Of a DNA stretch of 64,000 nt, positions 54,803 through 62,987 are shown piece after piece. Every line of letters starts with the position of its first letter. Within the stretch, counting starts at the first letter, position 1. Source of the stretch: Verrucomicrobiia bacterium (GTDB lineage: Bacteria > Verrucomicrobiota > Verrucomicrobiia > JADLBR01 > JAIBCM01); assembly GCA_019694135.1 (NCBI GenBank), contig JAIBCM010000002.1, positions 416,261 to 480,260 of the forward strand, written 5' to 3'. The position numbers and the translations under genes were made by a program. The notes below the pieces were generated by a model that was given only the letters and a program-made list of their open reading frames with translations, searched no databases and was not told where the DNA came from.

Positions 54803-55897
54803 CTAATTGGCGACGAATTTTCCGTTTTCCACTTTCCAAATAATGAAGTTGGATTGTTTGGGATCGCCTTTTTCGTCGAATTCTACTTTTCCTAAGCAAG
54901 TGTCGTAAGGATGAGCCCGTAGCGCTTTGGCCACAGCTTCTGCATCGGTGGTGCCAGCTTCTTGAATGGCTTGCAAGAGAACGTTAATAGCTTCGTAGCC
55001 GTAAACTGAATAGGGACCTTCAGCTCCGTAGCGGGCGCGATATTTTTTTAAGAAAGGCTGAGCTGAGGGCATGGATTGGAAATCAGGAAAGAAGGTGAGA
55101 TAAGTGTCTGTTGCGTAATTGCCGGTGGCGTTGATGAATTCTTTCATGAAACAACCGTCACCTGAGAGGAAAGGAATTTGAGAACCACTTTGGCGCAGTT
55201 GCACGAGAAGCGGACCGCCTTGTCCATACATGCCGCCGAAAAATAACATTTCGGCCTGATTGGCTTTGATGGCAGAAAGGTTGGCGCGAAAATCCATTTC
55301 TTCTCGGCTCACGCCAGCGAAAACTACGGCCTGCGCGCCTAGATTTTCTATGGTTCGTTTGAATTCTTCAGCAAGTCCTTGCCCGTAGGCAGTTTTGTCG
55401 TGAAGGATGGCAATTTTTTTGGCTTTGAGTTGGTTGACGGCAAAGTCGCCAGCAGTTTTTCCTTGTTGATCATCGCGTCCGCAGATGCGGAATAAAGTTT
55501 TGTAACCTCTTTCGGTAACATCAGGATTTGTGGAGCCAGGTGTTATTTGCAGGATATTATTTTGTTTATAAATTTCAGAAGCCGGGATGGTGCAACCACT
55601 GTTAAAATGGCCTATGACGGCCGCCACATCATTAGCGACTAGCTCTTGGGCCACTGTGACAGCTTGATTGGGTTTTCCTTCATCGTCGCGTATAATGGTG
55701 GTAATTTTTTTTCCTAAAATACCTCCTTTTTCGTTCCATTCGTCAATAGCAATTTCGGAACCGTAAAACATTGTGGTGCCTATTTGTCCATCGGGTCCAG
55801 TACGAACCCCTGCCAGGCCAAGACGCAGCGTATCATCAGATTTTTTGCAGTTAATTAAGTATAAGCCAATAAAGACAAGGGGAATAATTCGTTTCAC
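54803..55897 (-). CDS. Branched-chain amino-acid-type binding lipoprotein
   Basis: A 364-residue periplasmic binding protein of the LivJ/LivK type. The signal ends in a lipobox (LYLINC), so it is probably lipid-anchored. The mature part has GILGKKITTIIRDDEGKP, VIGHFNSGCTIPAS (ligand-binding Ser/Thr region), ILQITPGSTNPDVTERG, AILHDKTAYGQG and PYSVYGYEA. It is the first gene of the liv operon and delivers ligand to LivHM. The specificity (leucine/isoleucine/valine or another amide) is not determinable here. Confidence 0.92.
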   Translation of the reverse strand: MKRIIPLVFIGLYLINCKKSDDTLRLGLAGVRTGPDGQIGTTMFYGSEIAIDEWNEKGGILGKKITTIIRDDEGKPNQAVTVAQELVANDVAAVIGHFNSGCTIPASEIYKQNNILQITPGSTNPDVTERGYKTLFRICGRDDQQGKTAGDFAVNQLKAKKIAILHDKTAYGQGLAEEFKRTIENLGAQAVVFAGVSREEMDFRANLSAIKANQAEMLFFGGMYGQGGPLLVQLRQSGSQIPFLSGDGCFMKEFINATGNYATDTYLTFFPDFQSMPSAQPFLKKYRARYGAEGPYSVYGYEAINVLLQAIQEAGTTDAEAVAKALRAHPYDTCLGKVEFDEKGDPKQSNFIIWKVENGKFVAN

Positions 55898-56120
55898 AAA
55901 AATAAGATTACAAAAAGTAAAGTAATAATGTCAATAGAGGTTAAAGCATATTTTATGATAATTTTTTACAAAATTGTATAAAAATTAAAAAAATGTTTGA
56001 CATTTTTTAAAAAATTGCAAATCTAGCACCTTTCATAAGATAAAAATTAAATTGTCACTTCATAAAACCGTTCTCTAACAGTCTAAAATAAAAAACCTCC
56101 TTAGAAAGGAAATTTTCGTT

Positions 56121-57596
56121 ATGAAAATAACAATTAATAAGGATGGTTGGGGTAGGAGAGGTCTGATAAGCCTCTGGGGAAGTCAAACGATTAAGGCGCA
56201 AGTTGCGCTTATCAAAGGGGTGATCTTAAGTGGTTTGCTTCTTTTCGTCATTAATAATTCGGTTCCTGCGTTGCAGTTGCCTGTTGAAGCCGATATGTCA
56301 TTGCCGGAAGGTAAAGCTATCTTTAATCCCGGCAATAAAAAGAGAGCCAAGATAGGTGGCAAAAAAAACTATATAACCTACTTGAAGTTTGACGATTGTG
56401 CTTTACCGGCTGGATTAACAGGTGACAACATCGGCAAAGCAGTCTTGCGAATCTATGCTTGTAAAACGAGAAAAACTTGTCCAATCAGTGTAGTGCCGAT
56501 TCAGGCGCCTTGGACAGAACAGGATATCCGAGGACCTTTCATATTAAGTAACTTGGCTGTCAGCGGTAAAATCGAGAGAAAAAAGACTTATGCTTCACTG
56601 GATATTACCGAGATCGTGAGAGCTTGGACGTCGGGTCAAATTGCTAACAACGGTCTAGCTATTAAAGGTGAAAGAAGTGCTTTAGCCTTTTTAGACACTA
56701 AGGAAAATCAAAAAACAGGCAATTCAGCGGTTTTAGAAGTTGCTTTGGTTTCTGCTGGGAAACAGGGCGAAGAGGGGCAAAAAGGCGAAATTGGGCCGCA
56801 AGGGTCAGAAGGTCCTCAGGGACCGCAAGGCGAACAAGGGCCGCAAGGTGAGCCGGGTGCGCAAGGTCCTAAAGGGGACAAGGGCGACAAAGGTGATACT
56901 GGTGCACAGGGACCTCAAGGTGAAGTGGGTCCAGTTGGTCCCCAAGGTGAACAAGGCTCTGTGGGTCCTCAAGGAGAACAAGGGCCTGTAGGTCTCCAGG
57001 GCGAGCAGGGGCCGAAAGGAGATCAAGGTGATGTGGGACCTCAAGGTCCTCAAGGTCCTCAAGGAGAGAAAGGGGATCAGGGTGAAATAGGTCCAGTTGG
57101 CTCTCAAGGTGAACCAGGACCTGTCGGTCCTCAAGGCCCTTCAGGATTAGCTGGCACTAATTCAGTTACGGTTACTAATTTTGCTACGCTACCTGCTGTG
57201 CGTGCGACAACTATCGCTCAGACCATTCCTGAAGATATTTTGACTACAATCTCTTATGATGGAGCAGAAAAGTTTGATACTTTTAATCTTCACGACATTG
57301 GAGTGAATCCCCAACGTTTGATTGCAAGTTATCCTGGCTTTTATCAAGCAACGCTTCAGGTGGACTGGCCAAAATCAGGAACAGCAGAACGAGAAATCCG
57401 TATTTATAAAAATGGTACGGAGCTCGTGGCTCGGGTTAATAATCGAGCTATTTCCTCTAATGAACAGGGGCAAAGTGTGACTACTTTAATTAACTTAAGC
57501 CAAGGAGACTGGTTGGAAGCTCGCGCTCTTCACGGTGTTTCAGGTGGTTTAAGAATAAAGAGTGATTTTATGATGCATTGGTGTGGCCCGCTTTAA
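56121..57596 (+). CDS. Secreted DNRLRE + collagen-like protein 1
   Basis: A 491-residue protein with an extended signal sequence (hydrophobic part ~36-49, cleavage near VPALQL). A DNRLRE-type beta domain (~55-208: [45 protein letters not shown]) precedes ~44 Gly-X-Y triplets (~212-346, mostly GPQ, GEQ, GDK) and a ~140-residue globular end ([37 protein letters not shown]) that looks C1q/TNF-like. Collagen triplets with such ends form trimers; cell-surface filaments are likely. Five paralogues lie in tandem. A terminator follows. Confidence 0.82.
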   Translation: MKITINKDGWGRRGLISLWGSQTIKAQVALIKGVILSGLLLFVINNSVPALQLPVEADMSLPEGKAIFNPGNKKRAKIGGKKNYITYLKFDDCALPAGLTGDNIGKAVLRIYACKTRKTCPISVVPIQAPWTEQDIRGPFILSNLAVSGKIERKKTYASLDITEIVRAWTSGQIANNGLAIKGERSALAFLDTKENQKTGNSAVLEVALVSAGKQGEEGQKGEIGPQGSEGPQGPQGEQGPQGEPGAQGPKGDKGDKGDTGAQGPQGEVGPVGPQGEQGSVGPQGEQGPVGLQGEQGPKGDQGDVGPQGPQGPQGEKGDQGEIGPVGSQGEPGPVGPQGPSGLAGTNSVTVTNFATLPAVRATTIAQTIPEDILTTISYDGAEKFDTFNLHDIGVNPQRLIASYPGFYQATLQVDWPKSGTAEREIRIYKNGTELVARVNNRAISSNEQGQSVTTLINLSQGDWLEARALHGVSGGLRIKSDFMMHWCGPL

Positions 57597-57625
57597 GGCA
57601 TTAGTAAATAAATTAAATCTTAATA

Positions 57626-57659
57626 CCAACAGCTCATTCTTTTGAGCTGTTGGTTTTTT
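57626..57659 (+). terminator. Intrinsic terminator after collagen-like gene 1
   Basis: Perfect 11-bp stem CCAACAGCTCA / TGAGCTGTTGG with a short loop, followed by a six-T run. The same stem sequence, degenerate and without T-run, recurs behind gene 3 at 61124. Confidence 0.92.
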
Positions 57660-57812
57660 ATTTTGTGATTTTTTAGATAAAATTCAAAAACTCTTTGCAA
57701 ATTCCGCCACTATGGACGACATTGTGTAAGTTATACTTGGATTAAGCATGAAAGTAAAACTCACACACTTCACCAGTTATTCTAGTAGCATCACTAACGT
57801 TTGGTTCCCAAA

Positions 57813-57874
57813 TTTCAACCATAGAAAGGGTCTTCTTTATGAAAGAGACTATTCTTTACCGGGGGGAGAAGATC
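57813..57874 (+). repeat. Leader/start repeat shared with 59742-59803
   Basis: A 62-bp block across the start codon (TTTCAACC, TAGAAAGGGTCTTCTTTATG, then CCGGGGGGAGAAGATC) matches 59742-59803 with four differences. It covers the Shine-Dalgarno and the first ~12 codons (MKETILYRGEKI and MKEGILYRGEKI). The conservation is higher than in the signal peptides just downstream, pointing to recent copying or constraint. Confidence 0.85.
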
Positions 57875-59500
57875 TTGCTAGGTTGTTGTCAGAAAATTCA
57901 AGGATTAAGACTTGAGACGATTATCTTTAGAAGTATAATTGTAGTCAGTTTACTCCTTTTTTTTGTTAATAATCCCATTTATGCGTTGCAGTTGTCGGTA
58001 AGTGACGATGTTTCGATGCCGGCGACAGGGCCTTTGAATAATAAAGGGGGTTCCAGTTCAAAATTGAAATTGAACGATAAGAAAAAAAGCGTGGTTTATT
58101 TCAATTTTGATCAATCGGCTTTACCGGAAAATTTAACGGCTGATAATATTAGCAAGGCGACTTTCCATGTTTATGTTAAGAAAATTAAAAGGCGAGGGCC
58201 TGTAACTTTGATGCCGATTATGGGGCGATGGGGTGAGTTGGATATCGCTGCGCCGCTTGTTTCGGACAGTATGAATGTTACTGGGCAAATTGTAGGTCAG
58301 AAACAATATGTTTCCTTTGATGTAACCGAGATTGTGAAAGCCTGGTTTTCGGGACAACTTCCTAATGCAGGATTTGCCATGAAATCTGATACTAAAGGGG
58401 CTTTTGCTATTTTTGACAGCAAAGAGGATAGAAGCACGGGGCATCCGGCTACCTTGGAGATTGCTTTGGTAGATTCCGGGCCTCAGGGGATTCAAGGGGA
58501 GCAAGGATTAGTTGGGCCTCAGGGGCCACAGGGTGATATCGGGCCAGAAGGTGCACAAGGTTTAACTGGGCCACAGGGCATTCAAGGCATTCAGGGTGAA
58601 AAAGGGGATAAAGGGGATCAGGGCGATGTGGGTCCTCAGGGGCCACAAGGTATTCAAGGTGATCCTGGAATTCAAGGGCCACAAGGTGAACAGGGGCCAA
58701 TCGGATTGACTGGGGCACAAGGTCCTCAGGGCATTCAAGGTGAAAAAGGGGATAAAGGGGATCAGGGTGATGTGGGTCCACAAGGGGCTCAGGGACCGCA
58801 AGGCATTCAAGGCGATCCTGGAGTTCAGGGTCCTCAGGGTGTTCAGGGTCCTCAAGGTCCTGCATTGAATGTAAACACAGTAACGACCGCTACAGGAGCT
58901 CCGGGTTCTTTAGCAGATGTTCAGATTAGTCAAAGCGGTACTGATTTAGATTTTTCCTTTACGATTCCTGAAGGTCAAAAGGGAGATAAAGGGGATCAGG
59001 GTGATATTGGGCCAGAAGGTCCCGTGGGTCCGCAGGGACCTGTTGGCGCGGCGGGAACGAATTCCATTACGATTACCAATTTGGCTCCTTTTCCGGCAGT
59101 CCGGGTTAAAACTTCGGGTCAAGTGGTGCCTGCTGCTACTCTCACGGCTGTATCATTTACTAATGAAGTCTATGATTCCTTTAATATGCACAATCCTGCC
59201 GATCCTACTAAAATAACGGCATCCACTGCGGGTCTTTATCTTTGTATTGGCCAAGTGAAGTTTCCTACTGGTGGCACAACTCGTTATCAATTGCAAATTG
59301 TTGAATCAGCTACAGGTTCACCTTTTGGAGAAACAGTGGTTCGTGTGGCTGCTAATAGCGATCAAACGGTTCAGGTGACTGCGTTGGCTGCTTTGTCCGC
59401 GGGTCAGAGTGTGCAGCTAAGGGTCGGACATGATTTGAGTGGTTCAATAACGACAGGGGAAGTTAATTTCTCAGCAATTTGGGAGTCTAATGCGCCTTAG
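57839..59500 (+). CDS. Secreted DNRLRE + collagen-like protein 2
   Basis: A 553-residue protein: signal peptide (hydrophobic ~31-45, ending NPIYA), DNRLRE-type domain (~50-205: KKSVVYFNFDQSALPENL, SFDVTEIVKAWFSGQL), Gly-X-Y repeats at ~212-341 and ~379-406 with [15 protein letters not shown] units, interrupted by a 38-residue module (TVTTATGAPGSLADV ... LDFSFTIPEG) that is common in bacterial and phage collagen-like fibres. The C-terminal ~145 residues (ITNLAPFPAVRVKTSGQ ... FSAIWESNAP) diverge from the other paralogues, so ligand or trimer contacts may differ. Confidence 0.82.
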   Translation: MKETILYRGEKILLGCCQKIQGLRLETIIFRSIIVVSLLLFFVNNPIYALQLSVSDDVSMPATGPLNNKGGSSSKLKLNDKKKSVVYFNFDQSALPENLTADNISKATFHVYVKKIKRRGPVTLMPIMGRWGELDIAAPLVSDSMNVTGQIVGQKQYVSFDVTEIVKAWFSGQLPNAGFAMKSDTKGAFAIFDSKEDRSTGHPATLEIALVDSGPQGIQGEQGLVGPQGPQGDIGPEGAQGLTGPQGIQGIQGEKGDKGDQGDVGPQGPQGIQGDPGIQGPQGEQGPIGLTGAQGPQGIQGEKGDKGDQGDVGPQGAQGPQGIQGDPGVQGPQGVQGPQGPALNVNTVTTATGAPGSLADVQISQSGTDLDFSFTIPEGQKGDKGDQGDIGPEGPVGPQGPVGAAGTNSITITNLAPFPAVRVKTSGQVVPAATLTAVSFTNEVYDSFNMHNPADPTKITASTAGLYLCIGQVKFPTGGTTRYQLQIVESATGSPFGETVVRVAANSDQTVQVTALAALSAGQSVQLRVGHDLSGSITTGEVNFSAIWESNAP

Positions 59501-59539
59501 ATCGAGTTGTTAACAAAAAGCTTTAAAATTTAAGCTTAA

Positions 59540-59566
59540 AAAAGCCCAGCTTTTGCTGGGCTTTTA
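59540..59566 (+). terminator. Intrinsic terminator after collagen-like gene 2
   Basis: AAGCCCAGC / GCTGGGCTT form a 9-bp stem with a TTTT loop, extended by A/T pairs and followed by a short T-run. It separates genes 2 and 3. Confidence 0.88.
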
Positions 59567-59767
59567 TGTCTTTTAAAATTATGTAAAATACTTAATAAAA
59601 AATAGTTATAAATTAAAAAATATTTGCAAAAAAGAAAATCATGAACGATCTTGTATTAGATTTATATTTGATCATGAAAGAAAAAATTATGCACAACACG
59701 GTTTCTAATGGGCTTAATTTAACAAACGTGAAGGTCACTATTTTCAACCTTAGAAAGGGTCTTCTTT

Positions 59768-61111
59768 ATGAAAGAGGGTATTCTCTACCGGGGGGAGAAG
59801 ATCAGAAAAGGTTGTTTTTATCGGGGGATAAGAGGGGTTAAGAGCCTGTTTTTTTTGGGGGTACTTCTTCTTTTTATCGTCAATAGTTCTCTTTTTGCTT
59901 TAGAACTTGCTGTTACCGACGATGTTTCCATGCCTGCGAGCATTCCTTTTAATAATAAAAGGGGATTAGAGTCGAAGTTGTTATTAGGTGGCAAGAAAAA
60001 GTTTGGGGTTTATCTGAAGTTTGACAATTCGGTTTTACCGAGTGGTTTGATGGAGGATAATATCAGCAAAGCAACTTTGCGAGTTTACACGACTAAGATT
60101 AAGCGTCGCGGTATGGTAAAGGTGATGCCTATTAGCCGTAGTTGGAGTGAGTTGGATATTGCCTTGCCGACAGTTTATGAAGAGCGAGCTCTTAGCAGTC
60201 AAATTGTCAAAGAGAAAGAATATGTTTCTTTGGATGTTACCGACATTGTTAAAGCCTGGATTTCGGGTCAGATTGCCAATGAAGGCTTTGCGATTAAGGG
60301 GGACAATATTGATGTAATTTTAGCGAGCAAAGAGACTCGGAAACAAGGGGGTCACCCGGCTATCTTGGAGGTGGCGTTGGTCAATTCAGGTCCACAAGGG
60401 CCACAAGGAATTCAGGGGTTGATTGGACCTCAAGGTGCAACCGGGCCCCAGGGTCCTGCTGGAGCTGATCCTACAGTGGGAACTGTTACTACGGCAACGG
60501 GTATGCCTGGAACTGCTGCGAATGTTATCATTACCGATAATGGTGGCGGAATGTTTGATTTTAATTTTACGATTCCGCAAGGTGAAAAGGGAGATAAAGG
60601 CGATAAAGGTGATCAGGGTGATCCTGGACCACAAGGACCTCCTGGAACACCTGGAACGAATTCTATTACTGTCACCAATATTCCTACTTTGCCAGCAGTT
60701 CGAGTTAATACTTCGGTTGCTGGTGGACAACTTGTGCCCGATTCTATTTTAACAACGATTGAGTTTACCGGACCCGAAGATTTTGACACATTTGGTTCTC
60801 ATGGTGTTCTTCCTGGGGAACATCCTGAAAGGTTGAATGCAGTCTTTCCAGGTTATTACCAAGTAACGTTGCAGATTGATTGGTCAGCTTCGGGGACTGC
60901 AGAGCGAGAAATTCGTATTTATAAGAACGGCGCTCTACAGGTGGCTAGAGTTAATAATCGAGCCATTTCTTCAGCGGAGCAAAGTCAGATTGCTACTACC
61001 TTGATTCAACTCAACGTTGGAGACTGGGTAGAGGCTCAAGTTTTGCATGGGGTGGTTGGTGGATTGACTGCACGGGGACAATTTATGATGCATTGGGCAG
61101 GGCCGCTTTAG
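59768..61111 (+). CDS. Secreted DNRLRE + collagen-like protein 3
   Basis: A 447-residue protein starting MKEGILYRGEKIRKG, nearly identical to gene 2's start. Signal hydrophobic segment ~28-40 (LFFLGVLLLFIVNSSLFA), DNRLRE-type domain (~45-205), two short Gly-X-Y blocks (~207-234 and 272-298) around the TVTTATGMPG ... FNFTIPQG module, and a C-terminal domain ([29 protein letters not shown]) close to that of gene 1. It is thus a chimera-like mix: front as gene 2, back as gene 1. Confidence 0.82.
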   Translation: MKEGILYRGEKIRKGCFYRGIRGVKSLFFLGVLLLFIVNSSLFALELAVTDDVSMPASIPFNNKRGLESKLLLGGKKKFGVYLKFDNSVLPSGLMEDNISKATLRVYTTKIKRRGMVKVMPISRSWSELDIALPTVYEERALSSQIVKEKEYVSLDVTDIVKAWISGQIANEGFAIKGDNIDVILASKETRKQGGHPAILEVALVNSGPQGPQGIQGLIGPQGATGPQGPAGADPTVGTVTTATGMPGTAANVIITDNGGGMFDFNFTIPQGEKGDKGDKGDQGDPGPQGPPGTPGTNSITVTNIPTLPAVRVNTSVAGGQLVPDSILTTIEFTGPEDFDTFGSHGVLPGEHPERLNAVFPGYYQVTLQIDWSASGTAEREIRIYKNGALQVARVNNRAISSAEQSQIATTLIQLNVGDWVEAQVLHGVVGGLTARGQFMMHWAGPL

Positions 61112-61123
61112 GAAAATGAATGA

Positions 61124-61154
61124 GCCAACAGTTCGATGTTTGTGAGCTGTTGGC
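61124..61154 (+). terminator. Degenerate hairpin after collagen-like gene 3
   Basis: GCCAACAGTTC / GAGCTGTTGGC pair with one G-T contact around a nine-base loop. It resembles the terminator behind gene 1 but lacks a T-run, so termination may be weak. Confidence 0.5.
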
Positions 61155-61389
61155 CATAAGGAAAAAAGAAATGAAAATCTTATGAAAAACGAATCCCTAA
61201 AAAGAAATGGTACAACCATTCAAGTCTATCGCATTTTTGATTTAAGTGCGTACATGCATGGAAACTTCGCTATGCATTAGGCAAATCATTAAAAATATTC
61301 TTTCGAAACTTTCTAATAAACCTGGAAGAGTGCTTTGTTTTTAAAAATTGTAATATATTTATATTTAAATACTTACAATTAATTTTTAT

Positions 61390-61418
61390 TTGAAAAATGA
61401 ATTTTTTTGAGTTATATT
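61390..61418 (+). promoter_or_regulatory. Sigma70-type promoter before collagen-like gene 4
   Basis: TTGAAA (61390-61395), a 17-bp AT-rich spacer and TATATT (61413-61418) lie about 95 bp before the gene 4 ATG. The remaining 61155-61389 is AT-rich, with a small ATGGT/ACCAT palindrome near 61208 and no credible ORF. Confidence 0.45.
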
Positions 61419-61512
61419 AAAACACAACAATAGACAAAAAATTTTAAGAAAAAACCGTTTATGAAGAGATCGAACCTAATAACAATTTTTATGAAATAGA
61501 AAGGAACTACTT

Positions 61513-62850
61513 ATGAACCCCAAAACGCTAATAACAAGTTTTCCAGGATCAATAATGGTAAGACTATTGCAACGTAGTATCGTAATTGGAATATTTTTAT
61601 TCGGTCTTGAAATAGGGGTTAACGCCTTGGAATTATCCATCCATGACGACACCAGTTTACCTTCTAGCAGTCCTAGCAAGGCGGCTAAAGCGGCAAAATT
61701 AAAATTGGGAGGTAAAAAAAATGCTGCCGTTTATCTTAATTTTGATGCATCGGCGCTTCCTGATATGTTGGCTTCCAATGCGATTACCAAAGCGACTTTA
61801 AGATTTTTTGTTTCTAGTTTGAAATCACCTGGAAGCGTTACTGCAGTTCCTATTACCCAAACTTGGAGTGAATCCAATGCAAGCGCTGCTCCTGCGGTCG
61901 ATGAGACTTTCTTTTCTGCAGGAGCTACAGTAGAGGTTAAAAATCAATACACATCCATCGATGTCACCGATCTCGTCAAAGCTTGGGTCAAAGGAGAAAT
62001 CAGTGATGCCGGAATTGCGCTATTGCCTAAGGCTGGTTTAGATGCCGTTTTAGATAGTAAGGAAAATCGTTTAACCAGCCAGCCAGCGGTTTTACAAATT
62101 GCTTTAGCTTCGGGTGAAATAGGTTTGCAGGGGCCACAGGGAGATCCCGGTCCTCAAGGACCTGTTGGACCACAAGGCCCTCAAGGTATTCAAGGAAATA
62201 CTGGTCCACAAGGGCTACAGGGTCCTGCGGGACCACAAGGCCCCCAAGGAATTCCTGGAGCGGATTTTAATGGAGCGATTGCGGGTGGAGATTTAACAGG
62301 AACTTATCCTAATCCTCAAATTGCTCCCAATGTCATCACTAGCTCCAATATTGTGGATGGAACGATTCGAGAAAGTGACGTCGCTAACTTTGCTGTTACA
62401 GCACCTAAAATTGGACAACTTCCTGCTGTGAGAGCGGCCAAGCTATCGCCACAAGCTTTCGCTGCCAACACTCTTACTACGATTTTTTTCGATGCACCCG
62501 ACGATTTTGATACTGTCAATATGCACAGTCCCCTTGCTACAGAAAATCCTGAAAGGTTAACGGCGCCCATCTCAGGTTATTATGAAGTCTCTGCAATTAT
62601 TATATGGGCTAGTGATGGCAGTGGCTATCGTGAACTAAGAATTTTAAGAAATGGATTAACAACCGATACAGTTACTGCAGAAAATATGATTCCTATGGGT
62701 CAATCAGGAGTTGTTACAGTTCAAAATTTAAGCGCATTAGTTAAGTTAACCGCGGGCGAATGGGTGGAAATGAAGGCTTTATTTCAAGGGCCCGCTCTTC
62801 TTAGTGTTACCGGTGGTTACTTCATGATGCATTGGGTGGGAGCATTATGA
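61513..62850 (+). CDS. Secreted DNRLRE + collagen-like protein 4
   Basis: A 445-residue protein with AAAGGAA before the ATG. Signal hydrophobic segment ~22-36 ([16 protein letters not shown]), DNRLRE-type domain (~40-197: [35 protein letters not shown]), one Gly-X-Y block (~200-253), then a module beginning [17 protein letters not shown] that is widespread in tail-fibre-like and adhesin proteins, and a C-terminal domain ([38 protein letters not shown]). It keeps the array's general design but swaps the middle module. Confidence 0.82.
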   Translation: MNPKTLITSFPGSIMVRLLQRSIVIGIFLFGLEIGVNALELSIHDDTSLPSSSPSKAAKAAKLKLGGKKNAAVYLNFDASALPDMLASNAITKATLRFFVSSLKSPGSVTAVPITQTWSESNASAAPAVDETFFSAGATVEVKNQYTSIDVTDLVKAWVKGEISDAGIALLPKAGLDAVLDSKENRLTSQPAVLQIALASGEIGLQGPQGDPGPQGPVGPQGPQGIQGNTGPQGLQGPAGPQGPQGIPGADFNGAIAGGDLTGTYPNPQIAPNVITSSNIVDGTIRESDVANFAVTAPKIGQLPAVRAAKLSPQAFAANTLTTIFFDAPDDFDTVNMHSPLATENPERLTAPISGYYEVSAIIIWASDGSGYRELRILRNGLTTDTVTAENMIPMGQSGVVTVQNLSALVKLTAGEWVEMKALFQGPALLSVTGGYFMMHWVGAL

Positions 62851-62949
62851 AAATGACTTACAATCTTTGAAAAATAAAAAAACTTGGGTTACCGTACAAT
62901 AGGCAATTTAAATGATCGAATAACTAACCACTAGAAAGGGCTTCACATT

Positions 62950-62958
62950 ATGAACTGA
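62950..62958 (+). other. Two-codon leader ORF (MN-stop) before gene 5
   Basis: The paralogue-type leader TAGAAAGGGCTTCACATT ends in ATG AAC TGA, a start immediately followed by a stop. The gene 5 start lies 30 bp further on behind its own GGAAAGGAG. Gene 4 also begins ATG AAC. This may be a relic start killed by mutation, or a minimal upstream ORF affecting initiation. Confidence 0.45.
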
Positions 62959-62987
62959 ACTAAATGACTCTTGGAAAGGAGTAACTT

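Noticed and set aside
55997..56025. TTGACA-led promoter before collagen-like gene 1
   Set aside because: The -35 is perfect, but no acceptable -10 lies at 16-18 bp, so it is not listed as a feature.
56750..58865. CRISPR-like short repeats and antisense frames in the collagen regions
   Set aside because: The periodic 9-18-bp DNA repeats are Gly-X-Y codons in frame, with no spacers and no cas genes.
59641..59841. 66-codon frame overlapping the start of collagen-like gene 3
   Set aside because: It is in another frame across the conserved leader and ends inside gene 3; gene 3 has the signal peptide and paralogues.
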